NCBI GenBank assembly: GCA_964419335.1
Contig: CAYQOX010000044.1
Span: 1-37,777, forward strand
Length of the DNA stretch: 37,777 nt
DNA from: CAYQOX01 sp964419335
GTDB taxonomy: Bacteria; Hinthialibacterota; Hinthialibacteria; Hinthialibacterales; Hinthialibacteraceae
Direction: 5' to 3'
Made by a program: the position numbers and the translations under genes. The notes under the pieces are model-generated. The model had not been told where the DNA came from, did no database searches, and saw only the letters and a program-made list of their open reading frames with translations. Every line of letters begins with the position of its first letter. The first letter of the stretch is position 1. Below are positions 23,139 to 32,086 of this stretch, one piece after another.

Positions 23139-26138
23139 ATGAAAGCTTTATTATTACTATTTCTATTCATTTTCAATGTTCAACCACTCATCAACGCACA
23201 AGAAATCCCGAATGCGGATTTTGAAAAGAATGTAAAAAAATCAGGAGAACTCCACCCCGAGGATTGGAGCAATCCCACTGGGAACGGAAAAGTACACTCG
23301 CCGGGTTATGACTCAGAATATGCCGTGGCCGTCGAGGGAAACAGAGAAAATGATGCCGCCTGGCATAGTCAGCCTGTCAAGGTAAAGCCCGGGGCATTGT
23401 ATGAATTTTCCTTCTGGGGCAAAACGCTTCCTGGAACCCAAGGAGGATCGGCCACCAGCGGACCGCTGTTCGTCAATCGTGATTTTCGATTAACAGAAGA
23501 TTGGGAACCTTACGCCTTTGTGTTTCGCGTACCCGAGAATGAAGAAGAAACAGTTTTCCGTGTGGGGCAATGGCATGTGAATGGAACCCTTGTTTATGAC
23601 AATATTGGATTAACTCCGGTGCAAGTTATCTACAAAAAGCAAGAAGGCCTCACTCTGGGCGAAGGGGAAAAAATCAGCGGGAAAACCTATTATGCTGAAC
23701 ATCAAATGAATCGCGAAGGTTCAAATTCATGCCGTTTCTTGCAAACCTCCACCGCGCGGTTTAACTCCAACCGGTGGCTATTGAACCATGATTCCAAAGT
23801 CATTTATCGGCATGAACTGCCGAAACGCGTATTTAATAAAGGAGAAGTGTTTATCAATTTAAATCATCACACCGGGGGAAACTGTCTCGTTCTTATACGG
23901 AGCGACAACATGGATTGGACTGAAGTTGGCCGTTTAGATGAAGTGTCTTCAAAAAATATTGAATTACCAAAAAAAGCCTTCCCTTCTCAGTTTATCGAAA
24001 CCAAACTCGTGGGTGAAGCCAATGCAGAAGAACAGTGCAATTTTCAAATCAATCAATACCATTTCGAGGGAAAATGTGATCAAGACCTGCCAACCATTCA
24101 GGGGCGCACCGAATACGCACGTGTAACAAAAAAAGAAGAAAACCTATCCGTAGAAATCCTCGATCTTGGTACCCCCATGCCTCGATTAAGAACAGAGATG
24201 CAATTGCGAGTGAAGAACTTAACAGATGAAGAACATATCTTGATGCTTCATGTTGAAGCCAAAAAACAATCCGATTCACCCTCCTCCGTGCATGAATCAG
24301 TTGAAGCGCAAAGTGAAGCCGTGATCCAAATTCCTTATATGATCAATGATTCAGGCAAAACCATACTCCAAATATCTATGGTTTCAAATGGAAATGTTGT
24401 TTACGAATGTGAAATTCCAATCACGATATCTTATCTTTATGACGCAGGTTATGGCTCAACTCTCCTCCGGGATGATTATTCTATGATCTGGTGGTGTCCT
24501 GCAACCCATAAAGTTTCTCAAAACCGCCCGCTTCCCTCCCGTGAAAATAGATACGTTAATCTATCCGCCGCGCGAGGCGAATTTGAACCGGTGCAAATTG
24601 TTCTTAAACCGAAAAAAGATTTAGAACAAATCGAAATCACGGTGGGGGAATTTACAGGAGCTGATGGGACCATTCTTTCTCCCGAACATTTCACCGTCAG
24701 GCAGGTCGAGTATGTACAGATTGAACATCCTAGTGATGAATGGGGAACAACGGGATGGTGGCCTGATCCCCTACCTCCCGTAGATCAGCCCCTCGATTTG
24801 GAAGCAAAACGTAATTGGCCTTTCTGGATCACGGTGCAAGTTCCACGCGATGCGGCGGCGGGTGTGTATAAAGGCATCGTACGTTTTCATAATGACTCGT
24901 GGGTTAAGAATGTACCGGTTCGACTTCAGGTTTATGATTTTGAGATCCCCAAAAAATTCAATCTTCGAACCGCTTTTGGATTTTCTGTGGGCAATGTGAA
25001 ACGATATCATAATTTAGAAACGGAAGATGAAGTTAAAGATGTTATCGACCTCTACTATCAAAATTTCCGCAACCATCGTATTTCTCCATATAATCCCATG
25101 GAAAAATACCCCATCGAGGCAAAAATCCAAGACAATCATTTTGTCTTGGATTTCGATGGATTCACAAAAGCAGCCCGACGTTATTTAGACGATTTTGGGT
25201 TCAATACCTTGCGGCTTCCTCTCGTGGGGATGGGAGGCGGCACCTTCCATAGCCGCCGTGTCGGTCGAATCGGTGAACATGAAGCGGGCAGCGAGGAACA
25301 CGAACGCCTCTTTGGAGAATATGCCTCTACGATCCAAGATGTTTTGCGGGAGAATGGATGGCTGGAAAAATCTTATGTTTACTGGTTCGATGAACCAACG
25401 CCCGATGATTATGAATTCGTGCGTGAAGGTATGAAACGAATTCACCGACACGCACCCGACCTACAACGGATGCTGACCGAGCAGCCAGAAGAAGAACTCT
25501 TTGGCTATGTGGACATCTGGTGCCCCGTGCTGCATCATTATGAGGAAAAAGCCGCGCACGCGCACCAAGAAAAAGGTGAAGAAATTTGGTGGTATGTTTG
25601 CACCGGGCCAAAACAACCCTATCCCGGCCTGTTTACTGACCACCCCGCCGTGGATATGCGAATCTGGTTGTGGATGACCCACAAGTATGATGTGGAAGGT
25701 TGCCTGGTTTGGCAAACGAACTACTGGTCCAGTTCTGCCGCTTATCCCGACACATTACAAGACCCCTGGGAAGATCCTATGAGTTATGTCTCGGGGTATG
25801 GACGCCCGGCGGGCTATATTGGCTATTGGGGAAATGGCGACGGGCGTTTTCTTTATCCCCCGAAACATTGGAAAAGCGGGGAAAAAATCATGAGCGGTCC
25901 GGTGGATTCAATCCGTTGGGAAATGCTGCGTGAAGGCATCGAGGATTTCGAATATTTCTATGCCATCCGTCAAGCCTTGGAACATGGAGATTTAGACGAG
26001 CAGCAAAAAGAAATCGCGAAAGAACTTTTGTCTATCCCTGAATCAATAGTCAAGTCGCGCACAGAATACACCAAAAAAGCGAAACCGCTTTATGATTATC
26101 GCGAAAAATTAGCGCGGTTCCTGGAGGATATCCAGTAA
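23139..26138 (+). CDS. Secreted DUF4091 / GH123-like glycoside hydrolase
   Basis: This 999-residue exported protein has a signal peptide (1-20, cleaved before QEIPNADFE). A carbohydrate-binding-like beta-sandwich follows (about 22-165; the IPNADFE...W opening is typical of such modules). Further beta domains lead to a C-terminal TIM-barrel region. YWFDEP near residue 750 gives the adjacent Asp-Glu pair used by GH123 enzymes, which hydrolyse N-acetylgalactosaminides by substrate-assisted catalysis. The DUF4091 block follows with WWYVCTGPKQPYP, WQTNYWSS and EMLREGIEDFEYF. Its true substrate is unknown. AGGGGAG stands 7 bases before ATG 23139. The gene is divergent from a DapA/NAL-like gene and ends 10 bases from the convergent OppD-like gene. 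Confidence 0.9.
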   Translation: MKALLLLFLFIFNVQPLINAQEIPNADFEKNVKKSGELHPEDWSNPTGNGKVHSPGYDSEYAVAVEGNRENDAAWHSQPVKVKPGALYEFSFWGKTLPGTQGGSATSGPLFVNRDFRLTEDWEPYAFVFRVPENEEETVFRVGQWHVNGTLVYDNIGLTPVQVIYKKQEGLTLGEGEKISGKTYYAEHQMNREGSNSCRFLQTSTARFNSNRWLLNHDSKVIYRHELPKRVFNKGEVFINLNHHTGGNCLVLIRSDNMDWTEVGRLDEVSSKNIELPKKAFPSQFIETKLVGEANAEEQCNFQINQYHFEGKCDQDLPTIQGRTEYARVTKKEENLSVEILDLGTPMPRLRTEMQLRVKNLTDEEHILMLHVEAKKQSDSPSSVHESVEAQSEAVIQIPYMINDSGKTILQISMVSNGNVVYECEIPITISYLYDAGYGSTLLRDDYSMIWWCPATHKVSQNRPLPSRENRYVNLSAARGEFEPVQIVLKPKKDLEQIEITVGEFTGADGTILSPEHFTVRQVEYVQIEHPSDEWGTTGWWPDPLPPVDQPLDLEAKRNWPFWITVQVPRDAAAGVYKGIVRFHNDSWVKNVPVRLQVYDFEIPKKFNLRTAFGFSVGNVKRYHNLETEDEVKDVIDLYYQNFRNHRISPYNPMEKYPIEAKIQDNHFVLDFDGFTKAARRYLDDFGFNTLRLPLVGMGGGTFHSRRVGRIGEHEAGSEEHERLFGEYASTIQDVLRENGWLEKSYVYWFDEPTPDDYEFVREGMKRIHRHAPDLQRMLTEQPEEELFGYVDIWCPVLHHYEEKAAHAHQEKGEEIWWYVCTGPKQPYPGLFTDHPAVDMRIWLWMTHKYDVEGCLVWQTNYWSSSAAYPDTLQDPWEDPMSYVSGYGRPAGYIGYWGNGDGRFLYPPKHWKSGEKIMSGPVDSIRWEMLREGIEDFEYFYAIRQALEHGDLDEQQKEIAKELLSIPESIVKSRTEYTKKAKPLYDYREKLARFLEDIQ

Positions 26139-26148
26139 ATCCCTTCGC

Positions 26149-27189
26149 TCATTCCCCAGCGGCGTGGGTTTGAGGAGGTGAGAAACGCTGATCATAAAGA
26201 AAGCAACGTACCTCGCGTCTATCCGCCTGAGTGTACATACCGCATTCTTCTCTATCGCAGGGGTCGAAACAGTATTCACAGCGGGGATGAAACCGGCATC
26301 CAGAAGGAAAACGCGTGGGACTAGGAACCGTCCCGGTGATGACATCCAGTTTCTGTTGGGCGGGTTTGGTCATGTCGGGAATCGAGCGCAATAATCCCCG
26401 CGTATAAGGATGGAGAGGCTCTTTGTATAATTGCTCCACCGGTGATTCTTCAACGACTTGGCCGGCATACATAACAGCAACGCGATCAGCAATCTCAGCG
26501 ATAACGCCAAGATCGTGGGTGATGAGAATGATCGATGCGCCAGTTCGTTCTTGCAGGTCCTTCATGAGTGCGAGGATTTGTGCCTGGACGGTCACATCCA
26601 AGGCCGTGGTGGGTTCATCGGCGATGAGCAGATCAGGATCGCAAGCCAACGCCATGGCAATCATGATACGTTGACGCATACCGCCGGAAAGTTGATGGGG
26701 ATATTCACGCGCACGGTGTGGAGCGGAGGGAATACGCACTTTTTCCATCATTTCCACCGCGGCATTGAATGCCTCGCGGCGGTTCATATCACGGTGGATG
26801 CGAAACACTTCGGCGATTTGCTCACCCACGGTAAATACGGGATTCAACGCGGTCATGGGTTCCTGAAAGATCATGGAAATTTTATTGCCGCGAATTTTTC
26901 GCATCTGGCGTTCTGAAAGTTTGAGTAAATCCTGTCCCTGAAACTCAATGGAGCCGGATACGATCCTTCCTGGTGGTGAGGGAACCAGGCATAATATCGA
27001 GAGCGAAGTGATGCTCTTCCCGCATCCCGATTCACCCACGAGACCAAGAGTTTCGCCTTTTTTGACATGGAAAGAAACACCATCCACGGCGCGCCCCACG
27101 CCTTCGCTTGTGTAAAAATAGGTATGGAGATCATCGATTTTGAGAAGAATATCCGATTCGAGTTTTTCTTGATTCATTGTTTCCGCCAT
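26149..27189 (-). CDS. Oligopeptide/dipeptide ABC transporter ATP-binding protein (OppD/DppD type)
   Basis: This 346-residue ATPase has a Walker A GESGCGKS (52-59), a signature LSGGMRQR, and a Walker B LLIADEPTTALD with the following H-loop LITHDL. The C-terminal oligopeptide-transporter extension carries SGCRFHPRCEYC...CDREEC, which in DppD-type proteins binds an iron-sulfur cluster. It would energise uptake of peptides or related solutes with two permeases, a binding protein and an OppF partner, none of which is in the window. ATG 27189 lacks a good SD; ATG 27177 is an alternative. It is divergent from the aldolase-fusion gene, with a 150-base gap that shows no convincing promoter. Confidence 0.93.
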   Translation of the reverse strand: MAETMNQEKLESDILLKIDDLHTYFYTSEGVGRAVDGVSFHVKKGETLGLVGESGCGKSITSLSILCLVPSPPGRIVSGSIEFQGQDLLKLSERQMRKIRGNKISMIFQEPMTALNPVFTVGEQIAEVFRIHRDMNRREAFNAAVEMMEKVRIPSAPHRAREYPHQLSGGMRQRIMIAMALACDPDLLIADEPTTALDVTVQAQILALMKDLQERTGASIILITHDLGVIAEIADRVAVMYAGQVVEESPVEQLYKEPLHPYTRGLLRSIPDMTKPAQQKLDVITGTVPSPTRFPSGCRFHPRCEYCFDPCDREECGMYTQADRREVRCFLYDQRFSPPQTHAAGE

Positions 27190-27339
27190 TTTAAACGTTA
27201 TTTCTCATTGTGAATTATCATAAAGTTTCATTCGCGTTTTTCCAGGGATTCAGCGTGTAATGGACATAAAGATCGAATGGAAAATGCTCGATAATAATAG
27301 CGCTGGTTGATGAACACAGAGCGAGTCCAGGACAAGACC

Positions 27340-29394
27340 ATGAACGTTGATATTCTCGATTGTACCTTGCGAGATGGATCGTATGCAGTGGATTTTCAAT
27401 TTACGGCAGAAGATACTATGTTTCTGTGTTTGGCGCTGGAATCGGCGGGAATACGCTGGATCGAAGTCGGGCACGGTTTGGGACTAAATGCCTCTCAAAG
27501 CGGGCATGGAGTTGCGGCCAATACAGATTTGGAATATATCACGGCAGCGCGCTCGGTGTTAAAAAAAGCGGCTTGCGGCATGTTTTTTATCCCCGGCATT
27601 GGGCGCATGAAAGATCTTGAAATGGCGGCCACGGAAGGACTCCACTTTATCCGTATTGGAACCAATGCGACCGAGCTGGAACAAGCGGCTCCGTTTGTGG
27701 CGCGTGCGAAAGACCTCGGTTTAACCGTATTTTCCAACCTCATGAAATCTTACGCGGTGAGTCCCAAGCGATTCGGAAGCCTGGTAAAACAAGCGGCCAA
27801 TTATGGCGTTGATTATGCGGTGTTGGTTGATTCGGCAGGAGGAATGTTGCCAGAAGATGTCCGACACTATTTGGGTTCTGCCAAAGAAAAAACCGACATC
27901 CCTCTCGCATTCCATGGGCATGATAACATGAGCCTGGTTGCGGCCAATTCCATTACCGCTGCCGAAGAAGGTGCGGTCATGATTGATACCTCGCTACAGG
28001 GGATCGGGCGTTCGGCGGGGAATGCGGTAACAGAAGTCATGGTTTCCATCTTCAAACGTAAGGGAATGTGCGAACACCTCAACGAAAAAATACTGCAAAA
28101 TGTAGGACAGCGGTTTATTCAACCACTTTTGCGTCGGCGCGGGATTGATCCCATCGCGCTTACTTCGGGTTACGCCCTTTTTCATTCTTCATTTTTCCCT
28201 CGGGTTCGGAAAGCAGCAGAAAAATATCGGGTGGACGTGCGGGATTTGATTGTACAGCTTTGTGAAGAAGATCGTGTGAACGCGCCAACGAGTTTGATTG
28301 AATCGTTGGCACAAAACCTCAGTACTCAGGAATCCTCGTTTCCTCCCTCATCATTGACCCTGCGTCAAGAAAAAGAACAACCTGATTCATTAGACCATGC
28401 TATAAAAAACGTTTGCCATCAAATAAAAACGTTAGCGGGAAAGAAAGGTATCACCTCCGTTCTGAATATCGAAATACCACGCTATCCTGAAGCCAAGACG
28501 TCGGTTTTCAAAAATGTACAAATGACCTCTCACGCCGTGATCGGTTCTGCCATGGTCACCGAGCCCATCGATATTGAAGTGATTTTAAAAAACGCAGAAG
28601 GTGTGGTTGATGCAGTGCTGCTGGATTGCGAAAATAAATATGCACCCGGGAACTCGTTTTTGTCCTATGCAGAGAAGATTCTTCAAAAAACCAAACGATG
28701 GCCGTATTGCGATACGTTGGTTTGGTCGGAAAGCGTATGTCAGCAATTGCTTGCAAAGAAAGGTGATTTGCAAAATACGCGTATTGGCATCGTAGAAACA
28801 ACCTATGGCATTCGTGCATTGGTAGAGAACCTTTGCACCCAAGGTTGTGAGGTGATGATCTTTGCAGAAGGCAACAACTCGCCGGAAGCCCTTACCCGGG
28901 AGGTAAAATTCACCTCAACAAATGACAAAGAATCAATACAAAGGCTCGATGCCATGATCGGCATTCGGCCTTATTCGCAAGATATACGTCCATCCATGGT
29001 CGAGGCTTTGCAACCTCATGCGCTGGTGATCGATGCCGGCATCGGTTCGCTCTCCCCCTCGGCGTTGAAAACTTGTATCGATCGTGGATTATCCGCGTTT
29101 CGGGTGGATATGCTGCCTGCGATCGCCGCGACAATTTATCATATCCTGCGCACCGAGGAACGAGTTCATCAAGAGATGGGACGGGGCATACTGAATGCTA
29201 TTCCCATTGTGGCCGGGGGAGAACTAGGATTAGCGGGTGAGATCGTCGTAGATAAAATTTTTAATCCTGAAAACGTTATTGGTATCGCCGACGGTGCGGG
29301 TGGAATCAAGAAACAACTAGCTAGAGAGGAACAAGAACGCATTCAAGCCGCTTGGCAGGCTCTCACCGAACAAACCATGATGCATAAATTATAG
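27340..29394 (+). CDS. HMGL-like aldolase fused to a Rossmann-like domain
   Basis: This 684-residue two-domain protein starts with a DRE-TIM/HMG-CoA-lyase-like barrel (about 1-325) that most resembles 4-hydroxy-2-oxovalerate aldolase (MhpE/DmpG). It shows DCTLRDG at 7-13, FHGHDN with metal-ligand-like H192 and H194, and QGIGRSAGNAV (220-230). After a linker (about 330-350) comes a domain of roughly 330 residues with a dinucleotide-fold-like strand-helix-strand (TRIGIVETTYGIRALVENL at 480-498, then CEVMIFAEGN) and VIDAGIGSLSPSAL (563-576). It lacks a canonical GxGxxG. The order recalls the DmpG-DmpF aldolase-dehydrogenase pair, but the second domain is not DmpF-like. ATG 27340 is preferred (CAGGA at 27328-27332). 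TTG 27307 and ATG 27310 would add 10-11 residues. Confidence 0.85.
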   Translation: MNVDILDCTLRDGSYAVDFQFTAEDTMFLCLALESAGIRWIEVGHGLGLNASQSGHGVAANTDLEYITAARSVLKKAACGMFFIPGIGRMKDLEMAATEGLHFIRIGTNATELEQAAPFVARAKDLGLTVFSNLMKSYAVSPKRFGSLVKQAANYGVDYAVLVDSAGGMLPEDVRHYLGSAKEKTDIPLAFHGHDNMSLVAANSITAAEEGAVMIDTSLQGIGRSAGNAVTEVMVSIFKRKGMCEHLNEKILQNVGQRFIQPLLRRRGIDPIALTSGYALFHSSFFPRVRKAAEKYRVDVRDLIVQLCEEDRVNAPTSLIESLAQNLSTQESSFPPSSLTLRQEKEQPDSLDHAIKNVCHQIKTLAGKKGITSVLNIEIPRYPEAKTSVFKNVQMTSHAVIGSAMVTEPIDIEVILKNAEGVVDAVLLDCENKYAPGNSFLSYAEKILQKTKRWPYCDTLVWSESVCQQLLAKKGDLQNTRIGIVETTYGIRALVENLCTQGCEVMIFAEGNNSPEALTREVKFTSTNDKESIQRLDAMIGIRPYSQDIRPSMVEALQPHALVIDAGIGSLSPSALKTCIDRGLSAFRVDMLPAIAATIYHILRTEERVHQEMGRGILNAIPIVAGGELGLAGEIVVDKIFNPENVIGIADGAGGIKKQLAREEQERIQAAWQALTEQTMMHKL

Positions 29395-29403
29395 GATACG
29401 CTA

Positions 29404-30612
29404 ATGAGACGAATTCTTTTCCTGGGTGCGGGCGTCTATCAAAAGGCCTCAATCCAAAAAGCCCGTAACACGGGATTCGAAGTACTCGTGCTGGATCAAA
29501 ATGAAGAAGCCCCCGCGAGGGCAAGCGGGGATCATTTTTTTCCTGTGAATATTACCGATCAAATAGCATGCATGGAAATCGCCCAAAAATGGAAGGTGGA
29601 CGGAATCGTTCCGGTTAATGATTTTGGCGTTCGTACAGCGGCCTATGTGAGTACCTATATGGGATTGCCCGGCATCTCCCAACACGCAGCAGAATGCGCC
29701 TGTGACAAAGGACACCAACGGGAAGCCTGGAAAAAAGCAGGATTGCCGCAGCCGGCGTTTCAAGTAATCACTTCGCGCGACGAAATTCATTCAGCCGTGC
29801 GCGCTATAGGACTTCCCGTAGTCGTCAAACCGACCGACAGTGGGGGGGCGAGTCGAGGCGTATCTATCGTGCGGGAGGAAGCGTCCCTGCCCTGGGCTTT
29901 TGATTTTGCCTATCAATTTGCACGCAATCGACGGGTGATCATAGAACGTTGGGTCGCAGGAGTTGAATCCACGGTAGAAACTTTGAGCCAAAATGAACGA
30001 ACAGAAATTTTAGCCATCTCAGATAAGCGCCTGCAAAATCACGATACATTTTGTGTGGATATGGGAGTCTACTATCCCGCAACATTTCCACCTCATGTGA
30101 TCGCACGCATAAATGAGATTGTGATTGAAGCCCATCGCGCGATTGGGATAGATACCGGTGCGGGACATGTAGAACTGCTGGTGGATGGTGAGGAAATTAA
30201 CTTGGTAGAAATGGGGGCGCGTCCCGGAGGCGGGCATATTTTTTCCATGATCGTGGCTCAGGTTTCAGGAGTGGATATGGTGCGTGAATATTGCCGAATC
30301 ATGACAAATCAAACGGCGGATTTCACACCCAAGGTACAGCGCGGGTGCTGTTATATGTTTTTCGACCCTCCGTATGGAAAATTGACACGCATCGAAGGGA
30401 TAAAACAAGTAAAAGCAATGGATGGAGTGATGGATGTTGGAATACATAAAAAGACGGGGGATATTCTGCAGCCAGTATCGCGCGGGACCGACCGCGCGGG
30501 ATTTATCGTAACCTCGGGGAAGAATCGCGAAGAAGCGAAAAAACGTGCGGAAGAGGCAAGCCGGTATATTCATTTCATCGTGGATCCGGTTGTTCCTGAA
30601 GAATCGTCATAA
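29404..30612 (+). CDS. ATP-grasp carboxylate-amine ligase-like protein
   Basis: This 402-residue protein has a pre-ATP-grasp Rossmann domain (1-100, starting RRILFLGAGVYQKASI) and an ATP-grasp core. The core shows VVKPTDSGGASRGVSIV with K142 and a flexible Gly loop at 146-153, E181 near the adenine site, and the metal-binding EMGARPGGGH at 269-278. The C-terminal LAL-like portion (about 315-395) is as in PurK/carbamoyl-phosphate-synthase-like and L-amino-acid ligases. Such enzymes form an acyl-phosphate and join it to an amine or other nucleophile. Substrates here are unknown. It starts 9 bases after the aldolase fusion with AGGA upstream, so the two are cotranscribed. Its last 43 bases overlap the convergent methyltransferase gene. 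Confidence 0.92.
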   Translation: MRRILFLGAGVYQKASIQKARNTGFEVLVLDQNEEAPARASGDHFFPVNITDQIACMEIAQKWKVDGIVPVNDFGVRTAAYVSTYMGLPGISQHAAECACDKGHQREAWKKAGLPQPAFQVITSRDEIHSAVRAIGLPVVVKPTDSGGASRGVSIVREEASLPWAFDFAYQFARNRRVIIERWVAGVESTVETLSQNERTEILAISDKRLQNHDTFCVDMGVYYPATFPPHVIARINEIVIEAHRAIGIDTGAGHVELLVDGEEINLVEMGARPGGGHIFSMIVAQVSGVDMVREYCRIMTNQTADFTPKVQRGCCYMFFDPPYGKLTRIEGIKQVKAMDGVMDVGIHKKTGDILQPVSRGTDRAGFIVTSGKNREEAKKRAEEASRYIHFIVDPVVPEESS

Positions 30613-31253
30613 GAGGCGAAGATGTTGCGTTGATTAATGGAATCGTCTTTGAATAAAAAAAGGCTGAATTCATAGGGCATATAATCATGACGCAATTGAA
30701 CCCGCCGAGTCAATGAAAATCCAAGATCCAACATTTGACGCGGGTCTGAATGATGCGCGATTTCATGTTGATAATCAACATTTGTACTCATAAAATCCGC
30801 GGCCGCATAAATACGGCATACAGCAAGCATTTTTTTTAACGTTGAATGAATGCACAAATTCATATCAGGATCGTCTTTGGCATTGAAGATGCCGGAAGCC
30901 ACGACGGCGTCGTATTGTTTATCTCCTGTCTCCCATTCCAAAAAATCGGCTTCGATGATCTCCAATTGAGAATGCTTCTTATGGGCTTCGCGTATTAAAG
31001 AAGGAACAACTTCGACGCCTGTGTATTGACCACGCCATCCCTGAACTATGAGAAAATCATATAAATCAGCAAAGCCACAACCGATATCTAAAACGTGTGT
31101 ATCCGGTAGGGAAAGGATAGGATCGGTTAAAATGGAGAAGCGAATTTCCTGGCGCCCTCCCTTTCCCCAACCTAACGTTTGGGGAGAACGTCCAAATTGA
31201 CGGTAACGTTCTTCGTACCGTTGAATCATTTTCTTTTTATAGGATTCGTTCAT
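30570..31253 (-). CDS. Class I SAM-dependent methyltransferase
   Basis: This 227-residue protein has motif I VLDIGCGFADLYDFL (54-68), the acidic end of strand 2 in YTGVEVVPSLI, and a motif like DAVVASGIFNAK after strand 4. These identify a class I AdoMet methyltransferase. The methyl acceptor cannot be predicted. It starts within the stop of the amidohydrolase (ATGA at 31250-31253), so it is the coupled last gene of the six-gene operon. Its final residues (DDSSGTTGSTMK) are encoded on the strand opposite to the end of the ATP-grasp gene, a 43-base convergent overlap. The tail beyond about residue 205 looks dispensable and may be a recent extension. Confidence 0.9.
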   Translation of the reverse strand: MNESYKKKMIQRYEERYRQFGRSPQTLGWGKGGRQEIRFSILTDPILSLPDTHVLDIGCGFADLYDFLIVQGWRGQYTGVEVVPSLIREAHKKHSQLEIIEADFLEWETGDKQYDAVVASGIFNAKDDPDMNLCIHSTLKKMLAVCRIYAAADFMSTNVDYQHEIAHHSDPRQMLDLGFSLTRRVQLRHDYMPYEFSLFLFKDDSINQRNIFASYDDSSGTTGSTMK

Positions 31254-32020
31254 GATGAAGGAAGTAGATCGAATAGAACCGCAGTATTTCTTCCTAAGAT
31301 TCGATCTTTGGCGGAATCACTTAATGGATTTATAAGTTTATGCACTTTTTGTAAACTATCTTTGAGCCGTACTTCAGGGAAGTCCGACCCCCAAAGGATG
31401 CGGTCACCGCGAAAACGTTGGCAGAAAAATTGAAGATCCATCCATATCGAGGTGCTCTGAGAAAAATAATTGGGTGTATATGAAATATCGGTATAAACCA
31501 TAGGATGAGCGCGCATTAGTTCCATAGTTTCTATCACGTGAAACGAACCACCATGAGCGAGGATAAGTTTTAAACATGGCATATCACTCACGATGGCATC
31601 GTAGCCAAGAGGTGTCCAGCGGTTGATCGATCCCGGAGGGAGATTGAAAGTATCGACCACGACAGGCACATCGTTCACGACGGCAAAGATAAAGAGATCG
31701 CGCAAATCCTCCGGCTGCTTTAAGCCTTGTAACTTAGGGTAGACCTTGATCATACACGCACCACGATCGATCCAACGCTGCAGGCCGTCGACGTTGTTCT
31801 CATCGGGAGGCAAAGCTACCGCGGCCATGAGACGGTCTGAATAATTGCAGGCGGTGCGGAGCATAAAGGCATTGTCATGATATCCAGGCACTGGAAGGAT
31901 AACAGCGCGATCGACCTGTGCCTCATCCATTTGACGAAGTAAAGCCTCAGGGGATGCATCCAATTCGGTACTAAACCATTTTCCGTCGGGCATCACATGG
32001 GCATGCGCATCGATAATCAT
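31250..32020 (-). CDS. Amidohydrolase-family (PF04909-type) metal-dependent hydrolase
   Basis: This 256-residue TIM-barrel protein starts MIIDAHAHVM, whose two His (6 and 8) are the first metal ligands. It continues with CMIKVYPKLQG after strand 4, LILAHGGSFH (next ligand) and ILWGSDFPEV (the Asp acid/base). This is the amidohydrolase-2 pattern, which includes decarboxylases such as ACMSD and lactonases as well as amidases. The reaction is unknown. I chose ATG 32020 because family members start directly at this strand; an in-frame TTG at 32035 adds five residues but has a poor ribosome site. It is 66 bases downstream of the radical SAM gene and overlaps the methyltransferase start by 4 bases. 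Confidence 0.9.
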   Translation of the reverse strand: MIIDAHAHVMPDGKWFSTELDASPEALLRQMDEAQVDRAVILPVPGYHDNAFMLRTACNYSDRLMAAVALPPDENNVDGLQRWIDRGACMIKVYPKLQGLKQPEDLRDLFIFAVVNDVPVVVDTFNLPPGSINRWTPLGYDAIVSDMPCLKLILAHGGSFHVIETMELMRAHPMVYTDISYTPNYFSQSTSIWMDLQFFCQRFRGDRILWGSDFPEVRLKDSLQKVHKLINPLSDSAKDRILGRNTAVLFDLLPSS

Positions 32021-32086
32021 ACGAGTTGCATCCAAACGCTTTGATTGCGTTTCGTAATATTTTTGTATTAACTTAAGAAGAGAATA

